Assembly (NCBI GenBank): GCA_025997155.1
Contig: BNUF01000032.1
Span: 1-20,874 of the forward strand
Direction: 5' to 3'
Origin: Clostridia bacterium
GTDB lineage: Bacteria > Bacillota > Clostridia > Lachnospirales > WQUN01
DNA length: 20,874 nucleotides
Both the position numbers and the translations under genes were made by a program. Positions 1-7,090 of the stretch are shown here, in pieces (positions within the stretch are counted from its first letter, which is position 1; the number at the start of each line of letters is the position of its first letter). The notes below the pieces were generated by a model. The model had not been told where the DNA came from. It saw only the letters and a list, made by a program, of their open reading frames with translations, and ran no database searches.

Positions 1-1623
1 AGAGTAGGCAACAATCATAGCTTTTCCCGTCAGTTCCTGCGAGCGGTTGTTTTCATAATGGTTTAGAATATCCGCGCAAAGAGCGTCCACCGTCTGTTCC
101 GCTCCAAGTATGCTCTCCATTTTGCCGAGTTCCTTTTTGCTTTTTTCGATAGCGTATGGTTCAGCATTTACCGCCATAATGTCATATTCCGCATCAATAA
201 GCTGTAAAATATCATCATCAAGTTTAAGGTGAATAACACGGCTCTCGTAATACACTGGGCGTGTCGCGCCGTCCTCCACAGCTTGTGTCATATCGTAAAT
301 GTCAATATAGTTTCCGAAAACCTCAATCGTGGAACGGTCTTTTGAAGATATAGGCGTTCCTGTAAAGCCTATGTACGTTGCGTTAGGCAAACTTTCACGG
401 ATAATCAGTCCGAAGGATTTTTGAATTTTGCCGTCTGTGCTTACCTTTTCGTTCACAAATTGTGAGCGGTGCGCCTCGTCTGCCATAACAATAATATTTC
501 GGCGGTCGGACAAACAATCGCTTGATTCCTCAAATTTCTGCGCGGTGGTGAAAATGATACCGTTTGCTTGCCGTCCCGCAAGGAGTGCTTTCAAGTGTTC
601 GCGGCTTTCCGCTTGCTCTGGTGTTTGACGCAGAAATTCCGCGCATTTTGCGAATTGACCGAATAACTGGTCATCAAGGTCGTTGCGGTCAGTTAAAACA
701 ATGATTGTCGGCGAATGTAACACATCTTGCAGTAAATGAGCGTAAAACACCATAGACAGCGACTTGCCACTGCCTTGAGTATGCCAAAACACGCCACCGC
801 GTCCGTCTGTTTCGGTGGCGTTGGCGGTGGAGGCTACCGCCTTTCGCACGGCAAAATACTGATGATACGCGCCGATAATTTTTGTGTCTGCCGAAAAGCA
901 GATAAAATTTTTGATTATGTCAAGCAGACGAGCTTTGTTAAAAATGCCCTCAATGAACGTATCAAACTGGGCGTATTGCGTGTTTTCATACGAGCCGTCT
1001 TTGGTTTTCCACTCCATAAAGCGGTCTTCATCGGCGGTGATTGTTCCCGCTTTGCTTGTCGCAAGGTCGGACATAACAAGAAAGGCGTTGTAGACAAACA
1101 ATGTCGGTATTTCGTGCATATAGTTGCGAAGTTGGCGATATGCCTCACTTGCATCTGTTTCCTCACGGCTCGGCGACTTTAACTCGAACACCACAACAGG
1201 CAGACCATTGATGAAAATAATAACATCGGGACGTTTTTCGCTGTTCTCGGTAATTGTCCACTGATTGGCTATGGTGAACGTGTTTCGTTGGATATTTACA
1301 TAATCAACAAGGCAAACAAGCGCGGACTTGTCCTCACCTTTATCGAAAAAATTCACCGATACACCATTTTGGAGGTAATCCATAAACTGCCTGTTCTTTT
1401 GAAATAAATCTCCCTCAAAATTGCGAAGTTTGTAAACCGCTTCGTTTAGGGCAGTTTCCGGCAAGGACGGATTCACACGTGTGAGCGAGCCAAACAACTC
1501 GTCTGTGTAGAGCGGGTCGGCGTAATCACGCGCCAAATCGGGCGCGTATACATATTTGTAGCCGAGCGTATCACTAAACACTTCTATCACGGCATTTTCA
1601 TAGTTTGCCTCGGTATAGGGCAT
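1..1623 (-). CDS. hsdR: Type I restriction enzyme HsdR, motor/endonuclease subunit (C-terminal end outside window)
   Basis: HsdR supplies ATP-driven DNA translocation and cleavage for the HsdR2M2S1 complex. Translation of the minus strand from ATG 1623-1621 gives an open frame of 541 codons to the window edge. Visible in order are a PD-(D/E)XK nuclease core near residues 131-149 (RPDVIIF then VVFELKS), a Walker A motif near residue 280 (HTQGSGKS), a DEAH box near residue 381 (MADEAHRSQF) and a motif III-like GFTGTP. Full HsdR proteins are about 1000 residues, so roughly the C-terminal half is missing because of the window edge, not mutation. An AAGGAGG site at 1632-1638 fixes the start. A recombination core lies 25 bp upstream of the start codon, so inversions change what precedes hsdR. 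The preceding gene on this strand is antisense to the silent hsdS cassette, so read-through from the hsdM operon is the likely source of expression. Confidence 0.96.
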   Translation of the reverse strand, partial: MPYTEANYENAVIEVFSDTLGYKYVYAPDLARDYADPLYTDELFGSLTRVNPSLPETALNEAVYKLRNFEGDLFQKNRQFMDYLQNGVSVNFFDKGEDKSALVCLVDYVNIQRNTFTIANQWTITENSEKRPDVIIFINGLPVVVFELKSPSREETDASEAYRQLRNYMHEIPTLFVYNAFLVMSDLATSKAGTITADEDRFMEWKTKDGSYENTQYAQFDTFIEGIFNKARLLDIIKNFICFSADTKIIGAYHQYFAVRKAVASTANATETDGRGGVFWHTQGSGKSLSMVFYAHLLQDVLHSPTIIVLTDRNDLDDQLFGQFAKCAEFLRQTPEQAESREHLKALLAGRQANGIIFTTAQKFEESSDCLSDRRNIIVMADEAHRSQFVNEKVSTDGKIQKSFGLIIRESLPNATYIGFTGTPISSKDRSTIEVFGNYIDIYDMTQAVEDGATRPVYYESRVIHLKLDDDILQLIDAEYDIMAVNAEPYAIEKSKKELGKMESILGAEQTVDALCADILNHYENNRSQELTGKAMIVAYS

Positions 1624-1643
1624 AGGGGTTGCCTCCTTAATCT

Positions 1644-2318
1644 GTGTTAAATCATAATTTAGAGCAGACGGCGAGGGCGATTTTCAAGTCGTGGTTCGTG
1701 GACTTCGAGCCGTGGGGCGGTGTTATGCCGGACGGTTGGCGCGAAGTTCCGCTTGGTTCTCTGGTTCAGAGTATAGACAACCGTGGAAAAACACCACCAC
1801 AGGTATCACAAGCTACCGAATATCCGATTATTGATGTTAAGGCATTGTCGGGCAACCAGCGAGTCGTAGACTTCAATAACTGCACAAAATTCGTTGAAGC
1901 CGAAACGTACCAATCTTGGTTTCGTAGCGGTCATCCGCAACCATACGACATATTACTCTCGACTGTTGGCAGTCTTGCGGAGATGAAGCTGTTCTTTGGC
2001 ACTCGTGGCTGTATTGCTCAAAATGTCATCGGATTCAGAACGAAAATGCCTTTGTATTTGTATCAGTATCTCCAATATATCAAAGGCGACTTGGTGTCGT
2101 ATAATATCGGTTCAGCTCAGCCAAGCATAAAAGTTACACATATCATTAAGCACCCGATAATTGTTCCTTCTGATGATATGTTACAACAGTTCGATGATAT
2201 AGCTGAACCTTTGACCAATGAGATTTACACAAATCATCGTCAAAGCGAACATCTCACTTCTATGCGAGATTCGCTCTTACCGCGCTTGATGTCGGGCGAA
2301 TTATCCGTCAACGGTTAG
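1644..2318 (+). CDS. hsdS: Silent inverted hsdS cassette (central conserved region plus TRD2; no first half)
   Basis: This frame encodes only the second half of a type I specificity subunit. It starts inside the central conserved region (LNHNLEQTARAIFKSW), continues through a target-recognition domain and ends with the typical tail LLPRLMSGEL. There is no TRD1 and no ribosome binding site before the nominal GTG at 1644, so it is probably not translated as it stands. Its first 73 bases of hsdS homology are an inverted copy of the middle of the intact hsdS at 2301-3485, and the frame continues unbroken across that repeat. It is therefore a donor TRD2 that becomes expressed after inversion, as in the known invertible hsdS loci of Streptococcus pneumoniae and Bacteroides. 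Its 3' end overlaps the 3' end of the intact hsdS by 18 bases, tail to tail. The HsdS-fragment identity is clear; that it is silent is inferred. Confidence 0.88.
   Translation: MLNHNLEQTARAIFKSWFVDFEPWGGVMPDGWREVPLGSLVQSIDNRGKTPPQVSQATEYPIIDVKALSGNQRVVDFNNCTKFVEAETYQSWFRSGHPQPYDILLSTVGSLAEMKLFFGTRGCIAQNVIGFRTKMPLYLYQYLQYIKGDLVSYNIGSAQPSIKVTHIIKHPIIVPSDDMLQQFDDIAEPLTNEIYTNHRQSEHLTSMRDSLLPRLMSGELSVNG
1648..1720 (+). repeat. Left copy of 73-bp inverted repeat in hsdS central region (recombination site 1)
   Basis: These 73 bases match the reverse complement of 2887-2959 with three mismatches, at 1664, 1674 and 1718. The run 1675-1717 is identical over 43 bases. The outer end carries the core TAAATCATAATTTA at 1648-1661, in which TAAAT and ATTTA are inverted arms around CATA. 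The repeat encodes the conserved HsdS helix region, so recombination here keeps both reading frames intact. Confidence 0.93.
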
Positions 2319-3485
2319 TTCGCCGCTCATAAGGCGCGGGAGCAGGGTGTCGCGGAGGTTGGTGAGTTTGCGACTGTCAATGCGAACGATTATCATCTGC
2401 TCCATAATCGGAGAGAGCAAACCGTCAAGCGTTTGATAGTCGGTTTCGGACGGTATAAGCACTTCGGCTCTCTCTAAGGCTTCGCGCTTTATATGCCCCA
2501 TTGTGGTTGCCTTATCCGCCGCCATTGCGACGAAATTATCAAGGTGGTGACAAGTCCACAAATAGTAAAACCATTTTGAGTATTTGGAGGACGTAACCTT
2601 GAACAGGTGCTGATTAAGTCCGCATTCGCCGCCGCACCAAATATCTACAAGCAGACTGCCCGACCACGAGAAAATAATATCGCCGTCGCGGACTATATAC
2701 TCGGAGCGGACATTTGGAGAACAAAGTTCGCTTGAAGTGTCGCAAGCCTTTTGTCGAAGTTCCTTAATTTTGAGAACTGGCAAGCCAACCTCGCCGTCAG
2801 CGGGACGGAAACGCTGCATAGCCAAGCCATTAAGATAGTCGGCAATATCAAGCAGACTTCCGACCGTCCATTTGGCAGGTCGCTCGCCACCCCACGGCTC
2901 GAAGTCCACGAACCACGACTTGAAAATCGCCCGCGCCGTCTGTTCTAAATTATGATTTATCATGTTGTTGCGTTCGATTTTGTCATCCAGAGAGCGGAGC
3001 ATTTGCCCTATTTGAAATTGCTCGTCAAGTGGCGGGAGTAAAATCTCGACATTCTCAATATCGGACGGCTTAATTGACGGATAAGCCGATACGCTTTGTT
3101 CCCCGATTGCGTGTAAGTTCTCCACTAAGTCATCTTGTGTTAGATAGTAGTAGAGAAAATCTCTGTCCGCTTTTGCGTTATTTGATGAAATAACAGCAAA
3201 ACCAGTTGAAACAAGCATATTTGGCAAAGTGCATTTCACTATTCCGTAATGTCGCTGATTTGGGCGAACAGTCGAGTACAAAATATCGCCGACATCAACT
3301 TTACGCCTTGCTCTGCTCGGCAAAGTGTCACGTCCGCTTACGATGTGTTGAATATCACTTATTCTGTTTTCTGTGATATTGCCTGTGTCAAGGTAATTCA
3401 CGAACTCCCATTTTTCGGTGGTTGAATAGGTCTTCTGATTGGTCTTGCATATGTCGCCTATTCGTGTTGGTGTCCACTTATCCAT
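2301..3485 (-). CDS. hsdS: Type I restriction-modification specificity subunit HsdS, complete
   Basis: HsdS sets the bipartite DNA target of the methylase (M2S) and restriction (R2M2S) complexes. The 394-residue length is normal for the family. TRD1 spans about residues 1-150 and ends in the conserved LLPPLDEQFQIGQML. A central coiled-coil-like spacer follows at about 155-195, then TRD2 at about 205-370, ending LLPRLMSGELTVDG. Residues 176-180 (INHNL) are encoded by the recombination core. The start at 3485 is preceded by AGGAGA, and the gene begins 9 bp after the tyrosine recombinase stop, so the two are probably co-transcribed and translationally linked. It is not the copy next to hsdM, so it may act as an expressed second specificity subunit or as a TRD1 donor; the sequence does not decide this. 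Confidence 0.95.
   Translation of the reverse strand: MDKWTPTRIGDICKTNQKTYSTTEKWEFVNYLDTGNITENRISDIQHIVSGRDTLPSRARRKVDVGDILYSTVRPNQRHYGIVKCTLPNMLVSTGFAVISSNNAKADRDFLYYYLTQDDLVENLHAIGEQSVSAYPSIKPSDIENVEILLPPLDEQFQIGQMLRSLDDKIERNNMINHNLEQTARAIFKSWFVDFEPWGGERPAKWTVGSLLDIADYLNGLAMQRFRPADGEVGLPVLKIKELRQKACDTSSELCSPNVRSEYIVRDGDIIFSWSGSLLVDIWCGGECGLNQHLFKVTSSKYSKWFYYLWTCHHLDNFVAMAADKATTMGHIKREALERAEVLIPSETDYQTLDGLLSPIMEQMIIVRIDSRKLTNLRDTLLPRLMSGELTVDG
2887..2959 (-). repeat. Right copy of 73-bp inverted repeat in hsdS central region (recombination site 2)
   Basis: This is the inverted partner of 1648-1720, inside the intact hsdS. The core occurs here as TAAATTATGATTTA at 2946-2959. Inversion of 1648-2959 between the pair would exchange the TRD2 of the intact gene with that of the silent cassette without changing the reading frame. 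Confidence 0.93.
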
Positions 3486-3494
3486 AATCTTCTC

Positions 3495-4487
3495 CTATCC
3501 GATGAACTTGCGGTGCGAGTTCTTGACGTTCGTTTGCTGAACTTGCGCATAGTGCATCGTAGTATCTATTTTAACGTGTCCTAGCAATTTCTGTACTTGT
3601 TCTATCGGCATACCTTTGTCAATTGCCCGTGTTGCAAGCGTTCTGCGGAACTTGTGCGGGTGAACATTTTGCAAGTTGGCGCGTTCGCCGATTTCGTGCA
3701 GTCGAGTTTCCACGCCGCCTATCATAAGTCGTTCTCGCGGCATTGTCAGCGATACGAACAATGCGGGGTTTTCGTCTGTACGGCTATCAAGGTAGTTGTT
3801 AAGATGTATCTTCGTTCTTGCGTCAAAATAGACTATTCTTTCGCTGTTGCCTTTGCCGAAAACTACACATTCTCGTTCGTTAAAATTTATGTCCTCACGG
3901 TTTAGGTTTACAAGTTCGCCAACACGCATACCAGTTGAGGCAAGTATATCAATCATAGCCAAGTCGCGGACTTCTTCGCAAGCGTCACGGAGTTGTTCCA
4001 ATCCCTCATCGGTGAACGTGTCTTTGATAACCTTGTCCGTTTTTACTTTGTGAATACGGCGAACGGGGCTTTTCAGGATATAGTCTTCGTCTTCAAGCCA
4101 ACCGAAATAGCTACTAAATATTCGGCGCATATTGTCAATCGTTACCTTGCTTGAACCTCTTTCGCTTTGATATTTCGAGAGATAGCCGCGCAAATCGTCT
4201 GTCGTTATTTCTCGTGTCGGCTTTTCTGTTTCCGTAAACATCTGCTGTATAGTTGAATCGTAATATTTTAGGGATTTCTCCGAGCAACCCTCAATTCTTT
4301 TCGCCGCAATAAAGGATTCAAGAAGTTTGACGTTACTGGGCGTATCGTTTGGGTCTGGTAGTTGTTGCTCCGTGACATCGTAGTTGTGGAGTGTAAATGT
4401 CAGCACTCGTTTCAGTTCGTCTAACTGTGCAGATGATAGCGTACCCGCCATTTTTAACTGAATCTCCGTAATAATTTTATCTTTCAT
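3495..4487 (-). CDS. Tyrosine recombinase (XerC/D-like), likely hsdS invertase
   Basis: This 330-residue site-specific recombinase has an N-terminal SAM-like core-binding domain (about residues 50-135) and a C-terminal catalytic domain. All expected catalytic residues are visible: Arg188 (STGMRVGEL), Lys212 in the beta-hairpin (GKGNSER), His278 and Arg281 (HPHKFRRT), His304 (LLGHVKI) and nucleophile Tyr313 (MHYAQV). GGAGG five bases before the ATG supports the start. The gene sits between two hsdS genes, directly beside cores 3 and 4, which matches the dedicated invertases of phase-variable type I loci (for example CreX beside the pneumococcal SpnIII locus). It could instead be a phage integrase, but its position inside the RM operon, co-directional with hsdM, argues against that. 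That it acts on the TAAATCATAATTTA sites is inferred from proximity. Confidence 0.93.
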   Translation of the reverse strand: MKDKIITEIQLKMAGTLSSAQLDELKRVLTFTLHNYDVTEQQLPDPNDTPSNVKLLESFIAAKRIEGCSEKSLKYYDSTIQQMFTETEKPTREITTDDLRGYLSKYQSERGSSKVTIDNMRRIFSSYFGWLEDEDYILKSPVRRIHKVKTDKVIKDTFTDEGLEQLRDACEEVRDLAMIDILASTGMRVGELVNLNREDINFNERECVVFGKGNSERIVYFDARTKIHLNNYLDSRTDENPALFVSLTMPRERLMIGGVETRLHEIGERANLQNVHPHKFRRTLATRAIDKGMPIEQVQKLLGHVKIDTTMHYAQVQQTNVKNSHRKFIG

Positions 4488-4550
4488 AAGTTCCTCCGCT
4501 TTTCAAAAGTTTAGTGGGTAAATGTCTAAGCAAGAGGGGGCTTATGGTGT

Positions 4551-4566
4551 GATAAATCATAATTTA
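4551..4566 (+). repeat. Recombination core, copy 4 (left arm of 16-bp inverted pair)
   Basis: GATAAATCATAATTTA, the same core as in the 73-bp repeat, in plus orientation. It is the exact inverse of 4630-4645, 63 bp away. The stop codon of the truncated hsdS lies within it. Opposite orientation relative to cores 2 and 3 makes inversion possible with either. Confidence 0.85.
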
Positions 4567-5145
4567 CGCGGCGGTCGCAACGGTGCAAACCCGCATAGAT
4601 ACAGCATTTGTCCGTTTGCCGCTTAACGATAAATTATGATTTATCGCTGTATTAGCGGCGATTTTGGCATCAATAGCAGAGAGTGTTCGTCCAATTTCTA
4701 TTTGTTCTGGCAGTGGCGGTAGGTCTATTTCATAGTTATCCAGTACAGTTTGTTGCACACGTTGCCGTCCAGAACTGCCGACCATAGATTTTACGGCAAC
4801 ATCACGAATGTTAGGACTTTGGGAGAGATAGTAAATGTAGTCGCTGTCAGTTATTCCCTCTTTTGCTCGCCACACGATAAATTCCGTAGAACCATAACCA
4901 ACTTCGCCGTCACCCAATATATTCACTTGCGCTATTTTGCCGTTTTCAAGACAAGGCGTAATTCTTGCCATTATCGTATCACCATTGCGAAACTTAGCAC
5001 CTCCGTTGTAAGGCAAAACTTCCCAAGACGGAATATCACGAGTAAAAGGCGACAGTTTGTCCATAGACACCTTTATTGCCGTTGTTCCTTTCAGCAAACG
5101 CTCTGTGGGATTAAATTCCACAACATCAGATAATTTATATCTCAT
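4564..5145 (-). CDS. hsdS: Truncated HsdS (TRD1 and start of central region only) next to hsdM
   Basis: This is an N-terminal half specificity subunit of 193 residues. TRD1 covers about residues 1-140, followed by the conserved linker DLPPLPEQIEIGRTL (about 141-155) and INHNL at 168-172. After that come 21 residues unlike any HsdS (starting SLSGKRTN) and a stop in core 4. ATG 5145 is preferred over the longer frame from 5178 because AGGAGG at 5153-5158 lies seven bases upstream; it overlaps the hsdM end by 11 bases. The similarity is lost exactly at a recombination core, so the truncation looks like one state of an invertible gene and not random decay. Half-length HsdS proteins can in some characterised systems dimerise and form a working methylase with a palindromic target, so this form may not be inactive. 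Joining to the silent cassette would give about 390 residues. Confidence 0.9.
   Translation of the reverse strand: MRYKLSDVVEFNPTERLLKGTTAIKVSMDKLSPFTRDIPSWEVLPYNGGAKFRNGDTIMARITPCLENGKIAQVNILGDGEVGYGSTEFIVWRAKEGITDSDYIYYLSQSPNIRDVAVKSMVGSSGRQRVQQTVLDNYEIDLPPLPEQIEIGRTLSAIDAKIAANTAINHNLSLSGKRTNAVSMRVCTVATAA
4630..4645 (-). repeat. Recombination core, copy 3, at the break point of the truncated hsdS
   Basis: TAAATTATGATTTATC, a minus-orientation core exactly where the hsdM-proximal HsdS loses similarity to the family. On the minus strand it encodes INHNL, in the same frame as in the intact hsdS and the silent cassette. Recombination with core 1 would therefore restore a full-length frame. Confidence 0.88.
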
Positions 5146-6637
5146 ACCCCAACCTCCTGAGGCGTTCACGAATTTCAACCTCTAAATCGTGTTGTTTTTT
5201 CCACAGTTCGCCGAGTTCGCCCGTCAACCGTGTCATCTTCTCATCAAACGGCTCGCCGTCCTCCTCCTGCGCTTCAATTCCGACATAACGCCCAGGCGTG
5301 AGAATATATTCTTGCTTTGCAATATCGGCAGTACCCGCAACAGCACAAAAGCCTTTGACGTTTTCAAGCGTTCCATTTTGAAACGCCGTAAATGTGTCGG
5401 CGATTCTGGCGACATCTTCAGGGTTTAACTCACGCAGACGGCGGTTTACCATTGTTCCCATTTTTCGCGCGTCAATAAAAAGCGTCTTGTCCGCTTGTTT
5501 TTTGTTGCGGCTCACAAACCACAGCGACACAGGAATTTGTGTTGACGAAAACAATTGTGTCGGCATAGCGATAATCCCCTCGACAAGGTCTGCCTCAATT
5601 ATTTTCTTGCGGATTTCGCCCTCACCGCCGCTTTGTGAGGATAACGAGCCGTTGGCAAGAACAAGTCCGAGTTTGCCATTCGGCGCAAGGTGAAATATCA
5701 TATGCTGAAGCCACGCAAAGTTGGCGTTGCCGTTTGGCGGCAAGCCATATTTCCACCTTTGGTCATCGTTAAGCGAGCCATCGTTCCAGTCAGAAAGATT
5801 GAACGGCGGGTTAGCAAGAATGAAGTCGGCTTTAAGTTGCGGGTGCAAATCTTTATGAAACGTGTCGGCGTTAAACTGTCCGAGGTCGGACTCAATGCTA
5901 TGAATAGCGAGGTTCATAAGAGCGAGTTTTCGAGTGGTCGGGTTTGCGTCTTGTCCATAAACCGAAATGCTCCGCAAGTTTTGCGCGTGGTTTTCTATAA
6001 ACTTCGCAGATTGCACAAACATACCGCCAGAGCCGCAGCACGGGTCATATACACGCCCGTTGAACGGCTGAAGTACCTCAACAAGAGTTTTAACCACACT
6101 TTCAGGCGTGTAGAATTCGCCCGCCCGCTTGCCCTCGTTTTCGGCGAACTTGCGAAGACAGTATTGGTAGGTTTCGCCGAGTAAGTCGCGGTTATTGGTG
6201 CGGTCAACAAGCTGAATGTTCGTGAATAAGTCAACCACGTTTCCAAGGCGGCGTTTGTCGAGTTCGTCACGAGAGTAGTTTTTCGGCAAAATATCTTTAA
6301 GACGTTTGTTTTCTTTTTCAATTGCTCGCATTGCGTCGTCAATGACTGTTCCGATTTCAGGCTTGTGAGCGGTATCGGCAATAACAGACCAACGTGCGGA
6401 CTGCGGGACGAAGAACACGTTTACTTCGGCGTATGCATCTTTGTCCTCGGTATCATCGTTATCGGCTTTCAATTGCTCGAAACGCTCCGTAAATTTATCC
6501 GAGATGTATTTTAAGAATATCAGCCCGAGAACAACGTGTTTATATTCTGCTGCATCCATATTTCCGCGCAAAATGTCAGCCGCCGCCCAAATTTGTTGTT
6601 CAAAACCAATGTTAGCGGTATTGTTCGCAACAGCCAT
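5135..6637 (-). CDS. hsdM: Type I restriction-modification DNA methyltransferase HsdM
   Basis: HsdM transfers methyl groups from S-adenosylmethionine to adenine N6 in the target chosen by HsdS. The 500 residues carry an N-terminal HsdM domain (about 8-150, with FLKYISDKF) and an N6-adenine methylase domain. The latter shows the AdoMet-binding motif DPCCGSGG at 198-205 and the catalytic NPPF at 276-279; the C-terminal part is helical and would contact HsdS. The ATG immediately follows the TAA stop of the helix-turn-helix gene, with GGGGGAA as ribosome binding site, so the two are coupled. The gene overlaps the downstream hsdS start. Length and motifs are intact. Confidence 0.97.
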   Translation of the reverse strand: MAVANNTANIGFEQQIWAAADILRGNMDAAEYKHVVLGLIFLKYISDKFTERFEQLKADNDDTEDKDAYAEVNVFFVPQSARWSVIADTAHKPEIGTVIDDAMRAIEKENKRLKDILPKNYSRDELDKRRLGNVVDLFTNIQLVDRTNNRDLLGETYQYCLRKFAENEGKRAGEFYTPESVVKTLVEVLQPFNGRVYDPCCGSGGMFVQSAKFIENHAQNLRSISVYGQDANPTTRKLALMNLAIHSIESDLGQFNADTFHKDLHPQLKADFILANPPFNLSDWNDGSLNDDQRWKYGLPPNGNANFAWLQHMIFHLAPNGKLGLVLANGSLSSQSGGEGEIRKKIIEADLVEGIIAMPTQLFSSTQIPVSLWFVSRNKKQADKTLFIDARKMGTMVNRRLRELNPEDVARIADTFTAFQNGTLENVKGFCAVAGTADIAKQEYILTPGRYVGIEAQEEDGEPFDEKMTRLTGELGELWKKQHDLEVEIRERLRRLGYEI

Positions 6638-6871
6638 TTAGTATTCCCCCGATTTACTCACATTTTCATTGTCTGGTATCATTTCCATAATGTCGCCTAT
6701 ATCGCATTTCAATACGCCACAAATTTTTTCAAGAGTGTTAGATGTAACAGCACCGCCGTTCATCATTTTGGCAAGAGTGGTGTCACTAATATGTGCCGCC
6801 TTGCATAACTCACCCTTTTTAATTCGCCTGTCAATCATTAGCTTGAATAGTTTGTTGTAGGACGTTTTCAT
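6638..6871 (-). CDS. Small XRE/Cro-family helix-turn-helix regulator heading the RM operon
   Basis: A 77-residue DNA-binding protein consisting almost only of a Cro/C1-type helix-turn-helix: LFKLMIDRRIKKGELCKAA, then HISDTTLAKMMNGG, then a third helix around TLEKICGVLKCDIGDIM. ATG 6871 is preferred to the ATG at 6883 because GGAGGAA lies just upstream of 6871. It abuts hsdM with no gap, as expected for a controller-like gene that times methylase and nuclease expression, or for a phage repressor-like gene. Its likely binding sites are the two matching 15-bp elements in the divergent promoter region just upstream. The HTH fold is clear; autoregulation and control of the right-hand gene are inferred. 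Confidence 0.9.
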   Translation of the reverse strand: MKTSYNKLFKLMIDRRIKKGELCKAAHISDTTLAKMMNGGAVTSNTLEKICGVLKCDIGDIMEMIPDNENVSKSGEY

Positions 6872-6930
6872 ATGTTCCTCCATTTCATAGCCAGGTTACA
6901 CTCAAGTGAGTTATTAACGCTTACACATTT

Positions 6931-6959
6931 AGTATACAACAAAAGAATAAGAATTACAA
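6931..6959 (-). promoter_or_regulatory. Leftward sigma-70-type promoter of the HTH-hsdM operon
   Basis: On the minus strand, TTGTAA (6954-6959) and TATACT (6931-6936) are separated by 17 bp, in an AT-rich stretch 60 bp upstream of the HTH start codon. The element CTTGTAATTCTTATT (plus-strand 6946-6960) overlaps the -35 box and recurs in the opposing promoter. Confidence 0.72.
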
Positions 6960-7000
6960 GAATAAATCACCATTATTCTGAAAGTATCTTCATTTACATC

Positions 7001-7029
7001 TTGTAATTTTTATTTTTATGCGTTATACT
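7001..7029 (+). promoter_or_regulatory. Rightward sigma-70-type promoter of the ImmA/IrrE-domain gene
   Basis: TTGTAA (7001-7006), a 17-bp spacer and TATACT (7024-7029): the same two hexamers and spacing as the leftward promoter. CTTGTAATTTTTATT at 7000-7014 matches the element at the other promoter with one mismatch, in inverted orientation. This suggests that one regulator binds both -35 regions. Confidence 0.75.
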
Positions 7030-7090
7030 ATTAGTAGTGTCGTTTTCAGCACATTTTTGAGATATATTGACGTATCGGAGGAATGGTAAT

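Noticed and set aside
736..1182. A 148-codon plus-strand frame
   Set aside because: It is antisense to hsdR, whose Walker A and nuclease motifs are in the other strand; this is a shadow frame.
3495..4487. The tyrosine recombinase as the phage integrase
   Set aside because: It is embedded between hsdS genes next to repeated cores inside those genes, and no attachment site or element boundary is seen nearby. A dedicated hsdS invertase explains the position better, although a dual role cannot be excluded.
5690..6184. A 164-codon plus-strand frame
   Set aside because: Antisense shadow of hsdM, over the AdoMet-binding and NPPF motifs; no ribosome binding site.
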